DNA from: Zoogloea sp041908905
Lineage (GTDB): Bacteria > Pseudomonadota > Gammaproteobacteria > Burkholderiales > Rhodocyclaceae
Assembly (NCBI RefSeq): GCF_041908905.1
Contig: NZ_JAYREK010000018.1
Location: forward strand, 10,057-74,056
DNA length: 64,000 nucleotides
Direction of reading: 5' to 3'
How positions within the stretch are numbered: position 1 is the stretch's first letter; the number at the start of each line of letters is the position of its first letter. The notes beneath the pieces are model-generated. The model made no database searches. It was not told the origin of the DNA and was given only the letters and a program-made list of their open reading frames with translations. Of the stretch, positions 35,103 through 43,804 are shown one piece after another. The position numbers and the translations under genes are program-made.

Positions 35103-35864
35103 GTGGGTCGCTGGCGGATGGCGATGGAAACTGATGTCGGGCAGGTCCGGTCGCGCAACGAAGACTGCGTCTTCTGCGACGAGGCGCTCGGCGTCGCCGT
35201 CGTGGCGGACGGCATGGGCGGGCATGCGGGTGGCCAGGTTGCCGCACGTCTGGCGGTCGATGCCCTGGTCGCCCATCTCCGCGCGTGCGTGACGGAAGGA
35301 GGTGTCCGCGAGCGCGACATCGAGGTGGCGGTGGCGGAGGCCAACCGCGCAGTGTTCGCGATGGCCTCCAGCGATCCCAGCCTGCGCAGCATGGGGACCA
35401 CCCTGGTGGCGGTCTGCCTGCGCGAGGACGGCACGCTCATCACCTGTCATGTGGGCGACTCCCGGATCTACCGCTGGCGCGACGACGAGCTGATTTGCAT
35501 GACCCGTGATCACAGCGTATTGCGGGAGCAAAGCGACGCGGGCATGATTGTTTCCCCGTCACGCGCCGGGGCGGCCTTGCGGGGCCTGCTCACCCGGGCG
35601 GTGGGGGTGGCGGCGACGGTGGTTCCGGATCTGACGGTTTCGGCGATTCACGAGGGAGACGTTTACCTCCTGTGCTCGGACGGGCTGACGGAGATGCTGC
35701 CCGACGCCGACATCGCCGAGGTGCTCGGTGCGCTGGGGGCCAACCCCCGGCTGGCGGCCGAACATCTGGTTGATCTGGCCAATGATCGGGGCGGCGTGGA
35801 TAATATCTCGGTTGTCATTGTGTCGTCCTCCACCGGGGGGCGCCTTGGCGCCGAGCTTGGTTAA
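35103..35864 (+). CDS. PP2C-family Ser/Thr protein phosphatase (Stp-like)
   Basis: 253 residues, a single PP2C domain of the bacterial Stp/PrpC type. Motifs in order: METDVGQVRSRNED, VVADGMGGHAGG (metal ligands), HVGDSRIYRW, TRDHSV, LLCSDGLTEML and DNISVVIV. It would remove phosphate from Ser/Thr of proteins, normally opposite an Hanks-type kinase. The GTG at 35103 is preferred because GGAGG lies seven bases before it; upstream ATGs have no such site and add an Arg-rich stretch foreign to the family. It is 24 bp before the FHA gene. No kinase gene is in the cluster. Confidence 0.9.
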   Translation: MGRWRMAMETDVGQVRSRNEDCVFCDEALGVAVVADGMGGHAGGQVAARLAVDALVAHLRACVTEGGVRERDIEVAVAEANRAVFAMASSDPSLRSMGTTLVAVCLREDGTLITCHVGDSRIYRWRDDELICMTRDHSVLREQSDAGMIVSPSRAGAALRGLLTRAVGVAATVVPDLTVSAIHEGDVYLLCSDGLTEMLPDADIAEVLGALGANPRLAAEHLVDLANDRGGVDNISVVIVSSSTGGRLGAELG

Positions 35865-35888
35865 GGCTGGTTTCAGATAGGAATTGCG

Positions 35889-36560
35889 ATGCCCAGGTTG
35901 ATTTTGAGCATGGATGGTTTGGTGCTTAAGGAGATGGTCCTCGAGAAAGAGCGCACGACCATCGGGCGCAAGCCGCACAACGATATCCAGATCGACAATC
36001 TGGCGATCAGCGGCGACCATGCGGCCATCGTGACGATCCTGAACGATGCCTTCCTCGAGGACATGAACAGCACCAACGGCACCTACGTCAACGGCCAGCC
36101 GGTCAAGAAGCATGTCCTGCAGAACAACGACGTGATCGAGCTGGGCAAGTACCGGCTCAAGTACATTGCCGACAGCGGCGCGGCGGCCGCGGCGGACCAG
36201 GACGTGTCCTTTGCCCAGGCGATCGAAACCAACAGCGGGCGTCAGGCCACCCCGGCGCCGGACGTGGCTCCGCCGCCCCAGCAGAGCGGTGCGGTGGGCA
36301 TGATCCAGATTCTCAGCGGCACCCACGCCGGGCGCACGCTGGAGCTGTCCAAGTCGCTCACGACCCTGGGCAAGCCCGGCACCCAGGTGGCCGTCATCAC
36401 CCGCCGCCCCCACGGATACTTCATCACCCACGTGGAAGGCACGGTTTTCCCGGTTGTGAACGGCCGCGCCCTCGACGCCCAGGCCCATCGCCTGAACGAC
36501 AACGATATCATCGAGATCGCAGGAGTGAAGATGGAGTTCTTCTCCCAGACCCGCAGCTGA
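35889..36560 (+). CDS. Double-FHA-domain protein
   Basis: 223 residues. The first forkhead-associated domain (about 20-95) has the phosphothreonine-binding residues: TIGRKPHNDIQ, ISGDHAAI, and NSTNGTYVNG. A Pro/Gln linker follows, then a second FHA-like domain (about 138-218; MIQILSGTHAGRTLELSKS) where the usual GR and SxxH positions are altered (GKPGTQ, RRPHGYF), so it may not bind phosphopeptides. It is the probable reader of phosphorylation marks removed by the neighbouring PP2C. Cytoplasmic; no signal or TM. Confidence 0.9.
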   Translation: MPRLILSMDGLVLKEMVLEKERTTIGRKPHNDIQIDNLAISGDHAAIVTILNDAFLEDMNSTNGTYVNGQPVKKHVLQNNDVIELGKYRLKYIADSGAAAAADQDVSFAQAIETNSGRQATPAPDVAPPPQQSGAVGMIQILSGTHAGRTLELSKSLTTLGKPGTQVAVITRRPHGYFITHVEGTVFPVVNGRALDAQAHRLNDNDIIEIAGVKMEFFSQTRS

Positions 36561-36714
36561 TTCGCGTCCGTCGTCAGCATTGCCTGCGAAGCGTGAAATT
36601 TGTGGTGTCTGGCCCCGTCGGCGAGTCGTATTCTGATGCGCTGGCTTTCGATTGTTTTCTGGTGCTTGGGCGTGCAGTCCGGTTGCCACGCTTACGGAAT
36701 TCCATGAGAAGAAA

Positions 36715-37485
36715 ATGAAGCTGCGGGTTCTTGGGTGCAGCGGTGGCATCGGGGGGCGCAGTCAGCGCACCACGGCCCTGCTTGTCGATGACGATATCCT
36801 GATCGATGCCGGAACGGGGGTGGGTGACCTCGAGTTCGAGGAGCTCCTGCGCATCGATCACGTCTTCGTCACCCATGCCCACCTGGATCACATCGCGATG
36901 ATCCCGCTCCTCGTCGACACGGTCGGCGAGGCGCGCTCCATGCCGATCGTCGTGCATGGGTCGGCGGAAACCCTGCGCATCCTGCGCTCGCACATCTTCA
37001 ACTGGCTGGTGTGGCCGGATTTCTCGTCGATTCCCGATCGGGGCAACCCCTTCCTGCGTTTCCAGGAAATGCGCACCGGCGAATCCACCCACATCGGCGA
37101 AGGCCGCCAGGTGGTCGCGCTGCCGGCGTTGCACACCGTGCCCGCGGTGGCCTACCACCTGCGCGGCGAGGGCGGCAGCCTGGTGTTCTCGGGGGATACG
37201 GCCTATTCGGAGCCCTTGATCGCCGCCATCAACGCGATCCCCGACCTGCGCCACCTGATCGTCGAAACGGCCTTTCCCGACGCCCTTCACGAACTCGCGC
37301 TGGCTTCGCGCCACCTGTGCCCGAGCCTGCTGGCCCTGTTCCTCGACCGCATCAAGGGCGACCCGGAAGTCTGGATCACCCACCTCAAGCCCAGCCGTGC
37401 CCAGACCACGCTGGACGAAATCGCCAACTATCGCGGGCGCTTCGTGCCCAAGGCCCTGTACAACGGCCTCGAGCTCGCCTTCTAG
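36715..37485 (+). CDS. Metallo-beta-lactamase-fold phosphodiesterase-like hydrolase
   Basis: 256 residues. MBL fold with THAHLDH (metal site), VVHGS, LVFSGDTAYSEP and a C-terminal THLKPS. The HAHLDHI stretch resembles the class II 3',5'-cyclic-nucleotide phosphodiesterase signature only in part (position 9 is Met rather than Gly/Ser), so a cAMP-phosphodiesterase role is plausible but unproven. The ATG at 36715 (MKLRVLGCSGG) follows AGAAG and is the only start that puts the first beta strand at the front. It is in the same direction as the FHA gene and the following ATPase gene. Confidence 0.82.
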   Translation: MKLRVLGCSGGIGGRSQRTTALLVDDDILIDAGTGVGDLEFEELLRIDHVFVTHAHLDHIAMIPLLVDTVGEARSMPIVVHGSAETLRILRSHIFNWLVWPDFSSIPDRGNPFLRFQEMRTGESTHIGEGRQVVALPALHTVPAVAYHLRGEGGSLVFSGDTAYSEPLIAAINAIPDLRHLIVETAFPDALHELALASRHLCPSLLALFLDRIKGDPEVWITHLKPSRAQTTLDEIANYRGRFVPKALYNGLELAF

Positions 37486-37585
37486 CCCTCCGTTAAAGGA
37501 CGGCCGGCGCCCGCCGTTGAAGTGTTCCTAACGCATATGCCGCGCCTGTCGCCAGCCGGGCCGGCCATCGGGATTCGACGCAAAC

Positions 37586-39943
37586 ATGAGCAGTCCACCC
37601 AGCAGGTCCGGTGTCGGAGACGTTGCCAGCCGGCTCGCCTTCTTCAAGGGGCTCCAGGCCGTCACCAACCGCATCCACGCGACCGAGAACATCGACGAGA
37701 TCATCTTCGAGCTGTCGACGGACATCTGTTCGCTCTTTGCCGCCGACCGCCTGACGATCTACGTGGTCGATGAGAGCCGCACCACCATCTCGTCGCGGGT
37801 CAAGACCGGCCTGCACAGCATCCGCACGATCCGCCTGCCGATCGCCGAGAACAGCGTCGCCGGCTACGTCGCCCTGACCGGCAAGCTGCTCAACATCCAT
37901 GACGCCTACGACGAGCGGGAGCTCAAGTCCATCTCCTCGCGCATGGAGTTCCGCCGCGAGGTCGATGACCGCACCGGCTACCGTTGCCACCAGATGCTCG
38001 TTGCGCCGATCGCCAATCCCGACGACGGCGAGGTGCTGGGCGTCATCCAGCTCATCAACAGCCGCAACGGCGAGGTGTTCTCGCCGATCGCCGAGGAGGG
38101 CGTGCAGGGCCTCGGGCAGACCCTGGCGATCGCCTTCGCCCAGCGGCGCCACTCGCTGGTCCAGCCGAAGTCCCGCTACGAGGGCCTGATCAACGACGGC
38201 AAGCTCACCGGTGCCGAGCTGGAGACGGCCACCAGCGCCGCGCGCGAGCAGGGGCTTCCCCTCGAGCAGTACCTGATCGAAAACTTCAAGCTCAAGCCGG
38301 CCGACATCGGCAGCGCCCTGTCGCGCTTCTTCGGCGTGCCCTACGAGCCCTTCCGGCGGGAGCGCATCAAGCCCCTCGACCTGCTCAAGAACCTCAAGCG
38401 TGACTACGTCCAGCAGGCCCAGTGGCTGCCCCTCGAGGAGAACCCCGAAGGGCTGCTGATCCTCGTCACCGATCCCGAGCAGGCGATCGCCTCCCGGGTC
38501 GTGCAGAACGTCTTTCCGAAAGCCCATCCTGTCTACTGCGTGACGACCCAGACCGAGTTCATGCAAGCCGTCGACCAGTTCTTCGGCGCGGCGACGGACG
38601 ACGGCACGGTGGGCGACATCCTGTTCGACCTGTCCGAAGACGAGGGCGATGGCGCGACCACGCCCGAGGACGTCTCGGCGGCGGCCGACAACGAGCTGGT
38701 CAAGCTGGTCAATCGCATCATCATCGACGCCCACCGCCAGGGCGCTTCGGACATCCACATCGAGCCGCGCCCGGGCAAGGAGAAGACCCAGATCCGCTTC
38801 CGCAAGGACGGCTCGCTGGTGCCCTACATCGAGGTGCCCGCCAGCTACCGCAGCCCCCTCGTCACGCGCATCAAGATCATGTGTGACCTGGACATCTCCG
38901 AGCGGCGCAAGCCCCAGGATGGCAAGATCAAGTTCCGCCGCTTCGGCCCCCTCGACATCGAGCTGCGGGTGGCCACCGTTCCCACCACGGGCGGGATGGA
39001 AGACGTGGTGATGCGTCTGCTCGCCAACAGCGAGCCGCTGCCCCTCGAGCAGCTCGGCCTGTCGGAACTCAACTTCAAGCGCCTCAAGGAGGCGGTCGGC
39101 AAGCCCTACGGCATCTTCTTCGTGTGCGGCCCGACCGGCTCGGGCAAGACGACCACGCTGCACTCCATCCTCGGCTCGATCAACACCCCCGACACCAAGA
39201 TCTGGACGGCGGAAGATCCGGTCGAAATCACCCAGAAGGGCCTGCGCCAGGTTCAGGTGAACCGCAAGGCCGGTCTGGATTTCCCGACCGTGATGCGCTC
39301 CTTCCTGCGGGCCGACCCCGACGTGATCATGGTCGGCGAAATGCGCGACAAGGAAACCGTCTCGATCGGCCTCGAGGCGTCCCTCACCGGCCATCTGGTG
39401 TTCAGCACCCTGCACACCAACAGTGCGCCGGAGTCCATCGTCCGCCTGCTCGACATGGGGATGGACCCGTTCAACTTTGCCGATGCCCTGCTCGGCGTGC
39501 TGGCCCAGCGCCTCGCCAAGCGCCTGTGCAGCAAGTGCAAGAAGGCCTATCACCCGGACGAAGCCGAGGTCCGCCACCTTCTCGACGAGTATTGCGAGGA
39601 CCTGATGCAGACTCCGGCCTTCCGCGAAGACCCCGAGCGGGCCCGGGAGCAGATCCTGGCCGGCTGGCGGCAGCGCTACGGAGATGCGGAGGGGCGCTTC
39701 ACCCTTTACCAGCCGGTCGGCTGCGACCACTGCAACGGGGGTTACAAGGGCCGCCTCGGCCTCCATGAGCTGATGATCGGCACCGATCCGGTGAAGGCCC
39801 TGATCCAGGAGCGCGCCCGGGTCGCCACGCTGCTCGCCACCGCCCTCGACGAGGGCATGCGCACGCTGCGCCAGGACGGCATCGAGAAGGTGATGGCCGG
39901 CCTCACCGACCTCAAGCAGGTCCGCAAGGTCTGCATCCGTTAG
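37586..39943 (+). CDS. GAF-domain PilB/GspE-family secretion ATPase
   Basis: 785 residues: a GAF domain at the N-terminus (about 20-185), a MshEN/T2SSE N-terminal domain (about 205-330; GLINDGKLTGAELETA, then ALSRFFGVPYEPF), and a C-terminal hexameric ATPase. The ATPase has Walker A GPTGSGKTTTLHS, the Asp box ADPDVIMVGEMRD, the His box LVFSTLHTNSAPES and a tetracysteine zinc motif (CSKCKK ... CDHCNGG). MshEN domains often bind cyclic-di-GMP. The ATPase is usually the extension motor of type IV pili or type II secretion; an N-terminal GAF is unusual and suggests regulation by a small ligand. No pilus genes are adjacent. Complete and apparently functional. Confidence 0.9.
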   Translation: MSSPPSRSGVGDVASRLAFFKGLQAVTNRIHATENIDEIIFELSTDICSLFAADRLTIYVVDESRTTISSRVKTGLHSIRTIRLPIAENSVAGYVALTGKLLNIHDAYDERELKSISSRMEFRREVDDRTGYRCHQMLVAPIANPDDGEVLGVIQLINSRNGEVFSPIAEEGVQGLGQTLAIAFAQRRHSLVQPKSRYEGLINDGKLTGAELETATSAAREQGLPLEQYLIENFKLKPADIGSALSRFFGVPYEPFRRERIKPLDLLKNLKRDYVQQAQWLPLEENPEGLLILVTDPEQAIASRVVQNVFPKAHPVYCVTTQTEFMQAVDQFFGAATDDGTVGDILFDLSEDEGDGATTPEDVSAAADNELVKLVNRIIIDAHRQGASDIHIEPRPGKEKTQIRFRKDGSLVPYIEVPASYRSPLVTRIKIMCDLDISERRKPQDGKIKFRRFGPLDIELRVATVPTTGGMEDVVMRLLANSEPLPLEQLGLSELNFKRLKEAVGKPYGIFFVCGPTGSGKTTTLHSILGSINTPDTKIWTAEDPVEITQKGLRQVQVNRKAGLDFPTVMRSFLRADPDVIMVGEMRDKETVSIGLEASLTGHLVFSTLHTNSAPESIVRLLDMGMDPFNFADALLGVLAQRLAKRLCSKCKKAYHPDEAEVRHLLDEYCEDLMQTPAFREDPERAREQILAGWRQRYGDAEGRFTLYQPVGCDHCNGGYKGRLGLHELMIGTDPVKALIQERARVATLLATALDEGMRTLRQDGIEKVMAGLTDLKQVRKVCIR

Positions 39944-39989
39944 GTGCCCGCGCCCCTGGGCGTCGGCCCCCGTTTGTGGGGGCCGGGCT

Positions 39990-41408
39990 TCAGTCGAGCC
40001 GCGCGAGCTTGGACTTGGCCATCGGCGGGTTCTGGGCGAAGTAGCGCCGCAGCCCGCGCAGGATCGCCTCGGCCATGCGGTCCTGATAGGCCTCGTCGTT
40101 GAGGCGGGCTTCTTCTTCCGGGTTCGAGATGAAGGCCGTCTCGATCAGGATGGACGGGATGTCCGGCGCCTTCAGCACCGCAAAGCTGGCCTGTTCCACC
40201 TGCCCCTTGTGCAGCTTGTTGATGCCACCGAGCTCGCCCAGCACGGCCTTGCCCACCTTCAGGCTGTCGTTGATCGACGCGGTCTGGGAGAGGTCCAGCA
40301 GGGTGCGTGCGAGGTGGCCGTCCTTGACCCCCAGGTTCACCCCGCCGATCAGGTCGGCGGCGTTTTCCTTCTGGGCCAGCCAGCGTGCCGCGGTGCTCGA
40401 CGCGCCCTTGTCGGACAGCACGAAGACCGAGCTCCCGCGGGCGGTCGGGCTGATGAAGGCGTCGGCGTGGATGGAGACGAAGAGATCCGCCTGAACCCGG
40501 CGCGCCTTGGCCACCCGCTGCTGGAGGGGAACGAAGTAGTCGGCGTCGCGGGTGAGCATCGCGCGCATGTTGGGCTGGGCGTCGATCTTGGCCTTCAGGC
40601 GCTGCCCGACCGACAGGGTCACGTGTTTCTCGAAGCTGCCGGCGGCGCCCACTGCGCCCGGGTCCTCGCCGCCGTGGCCGGGGTCGATGGCGATTGTGAT
40701 CAGCCGGTTCACCCGTTCGTCGTCGCCGGCACGGCTGGGCGGCGGTTCGGGCCGCTCGCTGTTGCGGGCCTGTTGCGTGGGCTCGGCCTTGCGCGGGGCT
40801 TCGGCCACGGCGCGGCGCGGCGGCTCCTCGGGGCGCTGGGGCGGGCTGGCGCCGCCCGCGGCGGCCTCTTCGGGGGAAATCTTCTCGAGCAGGGCGAGCA
40901 GGGGGTCGACCGGTTCGACCGGGTAGAGGTCCAGCACCAGCCGGTGCCCGTATTCGCCGACCGGGGCGAGGGTGAAGATCTGCGGTGTCACCTCGGCCTT
41001 GAGTTCGATCACCAGCCGGACCACGCCGGGCCGGTTGCGCCCGGCGCGGATCAGCTGGATGTACGGGTCCTGTCCGCTGATCTTGGACGGCAGCGACTGC
41101 AGCACCTCGTTGAGCTCCACGCCCTCCAGGTCCACCACCAGGCGCTCCGGGTTGCGCACCATCTGGTGGGTGAAGTTGACCGCGCTGCGGCTCTCCAGGG
41201 TGACGCGGGTGTAGTCGCGGGCCGGCCACACCCGCACCGCCAGCATGGACGTCGTGGCGGCGTGGCCCGCCCGGCTGACCATCAGCAGCAGGGCGGCGCC
41301 GGTGGAGCCGAGGAAGCGGCGCCGGCTGATGGGGCTCGGCCCGGGCCCGCTCAGGGGGCCGGCCTGGCCGCCGGTGGGGCGATAACTGCGTTGAAATCGT
41401 CGAGACAT
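39990..41408 (-). CDS. amiC: N-acetylmuramoyl-L-alanine amidase AmiC-type, Tat-exported
   Basis: Cleaves the amide between MurNAc and the stem peptide during daughter-cell separation. 472 residues: a twin-arginine signal (SRRRFLGSTGAALLL, cleaved near AGHA), an AMIN domain for septal targeting (about 55-165), a Pro/Glu/Arg linker, and an Amidase_3 catalytic domain (about 250-465). The zinc ligands lie in DPGHGGEDPGA (His), SFEKHVTL (Glu) and SIHADAF (His), and the catalytic Glu in IETAFISN. The start overlaps the end of tsaE by 58 bp, a tight coupling also common in relatives. Confidence 0.95.
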   Translation of the reverse strand: MSRRFQRSYRPTGGQAGPLSGPGPSPISRRRFLGSTGAALLLMVSRAGHAATTSMLAVRVWPARDYTRVTLESRSAVNFTHQMVRNPERLVVDLEGVELNEVLQSLPSKISGQDPYIQLIRAGRNRPGVVRLVIELKAEVTPQIFTLAPVGEYGHRLVLDLYPVEPVDPLLALLEKISPEEAAAGGASPPQRPEEPPRRAVAEAPRKAEPTQQARNSERPEPPPSRAGDDERVNRLITIAIDPGHGGEDPGAVGAAGSFEKHVTLSVGQRLKAKIDAQPNMRAMLTRDADYFVPLQQRVAKARRVQADLFVSIHADAFISPTARGSSVFVLSDKGASSTAARWLAQKENAADLIGGVNLGVKDGHLARTLLDLSQTASINDSLKVGKAVLGELGGINKLHKGQVEQASFAVLKAPDIPSILIETAFISNPEEEARLNDEAYQDRMAEAILRGLRRYFAQNPPMAKSKLARLD

Positions 41409-41878
41409 CTTTGGCCCTCCGGGCTCAGCGCACGCAGTGCAAGCTCGCGGCCGCCGGCCGGCGCAACATGCAGCAAGACTTCGAGGTCTGCTGCGGGGAG
41501 GTAGGGCTGGGCCCGGTCGGGCCACTCGACAAGGCGGATGCCGTCGCCTTCGAAACACTCTTCAAGGCCAGCCTCGAGAAACTCTTCTGCATGGGTGAAG
41601 CGATAAAAATCAAAGTGATATACACTAATTCTAGAATCTTTATACGGTTCGACCAAGGTGTACGTCGGGCTCTTCACCCGGCCGGTGTAGCCCAGCCCAC
41701 GCAGCAGGCCGCGGGTCAGCGTGGTTTTGCCGGCACCCAGGTCGCCGCGCAGGAACACCGTCAGCCGCGCCGGGAGTGCCGCCGCCAGGCGGGCACCGGC
41801 AGCCAGCGTGGCGTCCTCGTCGGGCAGGTGCAGGTGGGCTGAAGGGCCGCTATCATTTCCGGGATGAATTTGGTGCAC
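41351..41878 (-). CDS. tsaE: tRNA threonylcarbamoyladenosine biosynthesis protein TsaE
   Basis: P-loop ATPase that works with TsaB/TsaD in t6A37 formation. The core has GDLGAGKTTLTRGLL (Walker A), VKSPTYTLVEPY, VYHFDFYR and LVEWPDRA. No ATG or TTG exists in frame near the front; the GTG at 41878 gives 175 residues, with about 20 non-conserved at the N-terminus, and overlaps the divergent queG start by 15 bp. The true start may be a rarer codon further in. The 3' end overlaps amiC by 58 bp. Confidence 0.88.
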   Translation of the reverse strand: MHQIHPGNDSGPSAHLHLPDEDATLAAGARLAAALPARLTVFLRGDLGAGKTTLTRGLLRGLGYTGRVKSPTYTLVEPYKDSRISVYHFDFYRFTHAEEFLEAGLEECFEGDGIRLVEWPDRAQPYLPAADLEVLLHVAPAGGRELALRALSPEGQRCLDDFNAVIAPPAARPAP

Positions 41879-42961
41879 GATAATCTTTCTGGCGGGCAGG
41901 AAAGCCTGGCGTCCCTTGCCGCGGATATCAAGACGTGGGGGCGGGCGCTCGGTTTCGACGAGGTCGGCATCGCGGACACGGGCCTCGCCGACGCCGAGGC
42001 GGGCCTGACGGCCTGGCTCGAGGCCGGCTGCCATGGGCAGATGGATTATATGTACAAACATGGGGTCAAGCGCTCCCGGCCGGAGGTCCTGGTGCCGGGC
42101 ACCCGGCGGGTGATCTCGGCGCGCATGTCCTATCTGCCCGATGCCGAGGACGCGCTGGCGGTGCTCGGCGATCCCGCCCGTGCCTACGTCTCGCGCTACG
42201 CGCTGGGCCGCGATTACCACAAGGTGCTGCGGGCCCGCCTGCAGAAGCTCGCCGACCGGATTGCCGCCGTCGCCCCCCACGCGGCGCGGGTCTTCGTCGA
42301 TTCGGCGCCGGTCATGGAGGTCGCCCTGGCCGAGAAGGCCGGCCTCGGCTGGCGTGGCAAGCACACCCTGCTGTTGTCCCGGCAGGCGGGGTCGTTCTTC
42401 TTTCTGGGCGAGATCTACACCGACCTGGCCCTGCCGGTGGATGCGGCCCCGGAAGCCCACTGCGGGCGTTGCAGCGCGTGCATCACGGCCTGCCCGACCG
42501 GCGCCATCGTGGCGCCCTACCGGGTCGATGCCCGGCGCTGCATCTCGTACCTGACCATCGAGCTGAAGGGGGCGATCCCGGAGGAGTTCCGGCCCATGAT
42601 GGGCAACCGGATCTACGGTTGCGACGACTGCCAGCTGGCATGCCCCTGGAACCGTTTTGCCCGCAAGGCTGTCGAACCCGATTTCGCGCCCCGCCATGGT
42701 CTCGACCGGGCGGGGCTGGTGGCATTGTTTCACTGGTCGGAAGCGGATTTCACCGAGCGGATGGCCGGCAGCCCCATCTACCGCATCGGCTACGAGCGCT
42801 GGTCGCGCAACCTCGCGGTCGCACTGGGTAATGCCCAATGTGCGGAAGATGTCCTTGCCGCGCTCGCTTTACGGCGGGAAGATTCGTCCCCTGTCGTCAG
42901 GGAGCACGTGCGCTGGGCCCTCGGACGACACGATGGCTCACCTGTTAAAGGCGCTGTATAG
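41864..42961 (+). CDS. queG: Epoxyqueuosine reductase QueG
   Basis: Last step of queuosine synthesis in tRNA: reduces epoxyqueuosine to queuosine using a cobalamin cofactor and two [4Fe-4S] clusters. 365 residues. Features: LGFDEVGIADTGLADAEA, VFVDSAPVMEVALAEKAGLG, and two ferredoxin-type cysteine sets (CGRCSACITACPTGAI and CDDCQLACPWN). A C-terminal HEAT-like helical tail is present. It is divergent from tsaE with overlapping 5' ends. A cobalamin adenosyltransferase gene in the window is consistent with B12 availability. Confidence 0.95.
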   Translation: MNLVHDNLSGGQESLASLAADIKTWGRALGFDEVGIADTGLADAEAGLTAWLEAGCHGQMDYMYKHGVKRSRPEVLVPGTRRVISARMSYLPDAEDALAVLGDPARAYVSRYALGRDYHKVLRARLQKLADRIAAVAPHAARVFVDSAPVMEVALAEKAGLGWRGKHTLLLSRQAGSFFFLGEIYTDLALPVDAAPEAHCGRCSACITACPTGAIVAPYRVDARRCISYLTIELKGAIPEEFRPMMGNRIYGCDDCQLACPWNRFARKAVEPDFAPRHGLDRAGLVALFHWSEADFTERMAGSPIYRIGYERWSRNLAVALGNAQCAEDVLAALALRREDSSPVVREHVRWALGRHDGSPVKGAV

Positions 42962-42970
42962 TATCGATCA

Positions 42971-43744
42971 ATGTTTCGTAAAGATCCCAAACCCTCGCCC
43001 GAAGAAGTGCGTCCGCCGCAAACGCTGGCGGAAGTCACCGCCATGGAATCATGGCGCTTCGATCCTCTCTGCATTGCCGAGGACGCGCCCAAGGTCGATG
43101 TTCCTGCCCATCGTCAGGACAAGTTCCGGATCAAGATGCTCATGCGCGACGGCGAGCGCCGCCGCGAGACCGACCTGCTGATCCAGAAGCGCTACGCCTG
43201 GCGCGGTTACGGCGCCGTCGGCACGGCCGAAGAGCCCAACCAGCTGACCATGAACGCCGAACTCTTCGGCCGGATCTACGCGACGGTCACCGTCAATATC
43301 GACTCCCCCGCCGGGCTCGCCCTCGACAGCACCTATGGTGCGGAGGCGGCGCGCCTGCGTGCCCAGGGAGCCAAGCTGTGCGAGTTCGGGCGTTTCGCCA
43401 TCGATCCGACGGCGCGCTCCAAACGCCTGATCATCTCCCTGATCCACCTGCTCTACATCTATGCCCACCGGGTGAAGGGCTGCACCGACATCCTCATCGA
43501 GATCAACCCGCGCCACCGGGCCTTCTACGAGCGTCTCCTGGAGTTCGAGCAGATGGGGGCCGAGCGGATGTGCGAGCGGGTGAGTGCGCCCGCCATCCTG
43601 ATGCACATCAGCTGTGCCAAGATCGAGCGCCGCCTGCGGGAGATCGGCGGCAAATGGCGTGAACTGCCCGACGAAAAATCGGCCTACAAGTTTGCGCTGA
43701 GCCCCGAAGAAGAGGCCGAACTGGTCGCCCGCCTCGATTACTGA
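42971..43744 (+). CDS. N-acyl amino acid synthase FeeM-like acyltransferase
   Basis: 257 residues of GNAT-like fold related to FeeM and autoinducer synthases, enzymes that join an acyl-ACP fatty chain to an amino acid amine. Visible core: DLLIQKRYAWRGYG, CEFGRFAIDPTARSK and the acyl-binding-side helices LLYIYAHRVKGCTDILIEI followed by NPRHRAFYERLL. Similar acyltransferases occur with PEP-CTERM/exosortase systems; a PEP-CTERM protein is encoded 6 kb away, but a link is only suggestive. It starts 9 bp after queG with a GATCA leader and no strong ribosome binding site. Product unknown. Confidence 0.78.
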   Translation: MFRKDPKPSPEEVRPPQTLAEVTAMESWRFDPLCIAEDAPKVDVPAHRQDKFRIKMLMRDGERRRETDLLIQKRYAWRGYGAVGTAEEPNQLTMNAELFGRIYATVTVNIDSPAGLALDSTYGAEAARLRAQGAKLCEFGRFAIDPTARSKRLIISLIHLLYIYAHRVKGCTDILIEINPRHRAFYERLLEFEQMGAERMCERVSAPAILMHISCAKIERRLREIGGKWRELPDEKSAYKFALSPEEEAELVARLDY

Positions 43745-43804
43745 GCGCCGCGCCGCCGTGGTGGCGTAGAATCCGCGGTCCTCGTCCTGCATTTTCCTGC
43801 TGCC

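Noticed and set aside
41351..42838. TsaE extended to 495 residues
   Set aside because: The extension is antisense to queG and has no TsaE character.
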